In this document: positions 40,469 to 40,890 of the stretch, one piece after another
How positions within the stretch are numbered: position 1 is the first letter of the stretch
Layout of the letters: every line of letters starts with the position of its first letter
Source: Yinghuangia elevatio
GTDB lineage: Bacteria; Actinomycetota; Actinomycetes; Streptomycetales; Streptomycetaceae
Assembly: GCF_040649515.1 (NCBI RefSeq)
Contig: NZ_JBEZFP010000084.1
Location: forward strand, 1-40,890
Direction of reading: 5' to 3'
DNA length: 40,890 nucleotides
Notes under the pieces: model-generated
Database searches by the model: none
What the model saw: the letters and a program-made list of their open reading frames with translations, nothing else
Told to the model about the DNA's origin: nothing
Made by a program: the position numbers and the translations under genes

Positions 40469-40806
40469 CGTCGGCTCGTCCCATGGGCGCGAGGGAGCGA
40501 AACCGCCGAGGCACCACCGATCCGGCAATCGGGTGACGCCCCGCGATCCGAGCACGGCGCGATCCCCCGGACCGCGTGATTCAGCGGACCGCGCGATTCC
40601 CCGGACCGCGCGATTCCGCGGTCGAATCGACGCGCGCGGACCGTCCGCCGGTGCCCTCAGCCTCGCGACGACGCCGCCGGGCCGGCTGCGCGCCACGGTC
40701 AGCGGCGCGCAGCCCAACGGAACGCCCTCGTTCCTCCGGCCGCCGCGGTCGGTCGTGTCCGCACCCTGCCGCCGGACCTACCGGCGGCAGATTTACGTCG
40801 GCCTAA
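40469..40806. other. Intergenic stretch between the pseudogene and the insertion sequence
   Basis: No gene is recognised. It holds a three-copy 17-bp repeat (40569-40619) and GC-rich non-coding sequence. It may include remains of the pseudogene's upstream region. Confidence 0.4.
40569..40619. repeat. 17-bp tandem repeat, three copies
   Basis: GGACCGCG(T/C)GATTC followed by 3 variable bases and C starts at 40569, 40586 and 40603, with perfect spacing of 17 bp. Confidence 0.8.
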
Positions 40807-40890
40807 GGCCTGTCCCGTAAGTGCCGGTCGCGGGTGGCATGATCTTGATGTGGCTGGTGTGATCACGGCGTCGGAGCCGTCCTGGATAGC
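40807..40890 (+). mobile_element. Left end of an IS5-type insertion sequence (cut by window end)
   Basis: GGCCTGTCCCGTAAGTG beginning at 40807 looks like a terminal inverted repeat, preceded by CTAA, a target type common for IS5 relatives. A transposase start follows at 40850. The right end and target duplication are outside the window, so the exact boundary (within a few bases) is inferred. Confidence 0.65.
40850..40890 (+). CDS. IS5-family transposase, N-terminal fragment
   Basis: GTG 40850 opens VAGVITASEPSWI, which matches the N-terminus I recall of IS5-type transposases common in Streptomyces (the ITASEPSWIxPFTGL start). Only 13 complete codons are in the window. Alternative starts within a few codons (GTG 40859) are possible. 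Confidence 0.6.
   Translation, partial: MAGVITASEPSWI

Noticed and set aside
1..40890. CRISPR array, tRNA or rRNA genes
   Set aside because: No regularly spaced 25-40 nt repeats with unique spacers and no recognisable tRNA or rRNA sequence was seen on either strand.

Overview
This is chromosomal DNA from a very GC-rich actinomycete. Codons overwhelmingly end in G or C, there are many GTG starts and ATGA/GTGA gene overlaps, LexA and NrdR sites are of actinobacterial type, and an iron box is of DtxR/DmdR type. The core genes (lexA divergent from nrdR-nrdJ, with dinG, hflX and dapF nearby) match the order I recall from Streptomyces and relatives. The exact genus cannot be fixed from the sequence alone.

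Layout. 1-5 kb: two tandem paralogous 532-residue membrane proteins separated by a LOG/TIGR00730-type gene and a small unknown gene. 5.2-7 kb: peptide deformylase and a luciferase-like (LLM) oxidoreductase. 7.0-8.3 kb: a lower-GC free-standing LAGLIDADG endonuclease that looks like an intein with broken splice sites. 8.5-13.6 kb: nrdJ (B12-dependent ribonucleotide reductase) and nrdR under paired NrdR boxes, divergent from lexA with its SOS box. 13.7-15.4 kb: a membrane-anchored PQQ-type beta-propeller protein. 15.5-20.9 kb: a TetR regulator divergent from an NCS1 permease, a YtcJ-like amidohydrolase and a C45-type acyltransferase/hydrolase, probably a small uptake and hydrolysis module. 20.9-25.2 kb: DinG-like helicase, SGNH lipoprotein, and a nitrilase-superfamily protein lacking two of its three catalytic residues. 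25.4-34.8 kb: a six-gene siderophore operon with the gene content and order of rhbABCDEF (rhizobactin 1021/schizokinen type) behind an iron box. 35.2-39.7 kb: hflX, a DUF4097-like lipoprotein, a SCO6745-like protein and dapF. 39.7-40.9 kb: a decayed amidinotransferase gene and the left end of an IS5-type insertion sequence that runs off the window.

Most interesting signal. The intein-like endonuclease lies just 3' of an intein-free nrdJ. Within nrdJ, otherwise almost entirely G/C-ending codons are interrupted by one 27-codon block (10214-10294) in which 11 codons end in T. That block encodes the NPCSE active-site motif, a classic intein site in ribonucleotide reductases. A weaker block of the same kind covers the PTGT motif. 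Together these suggest an endonuclease-target relationship: a past intein, co-conversion, or silent recoding that protects the host allele.

Other points: the siderophore operon encodes citrate-hydroxamate chemistry (diaminobutyrate to diaminopropane to N-acetyl-N-hydroxy-diaminopropane joined to citrate by two NIS synthetases), but no transporter for it lies in the window. Several intergenic gaps carry short tandem arrays with periods of 9 to 17 nt.
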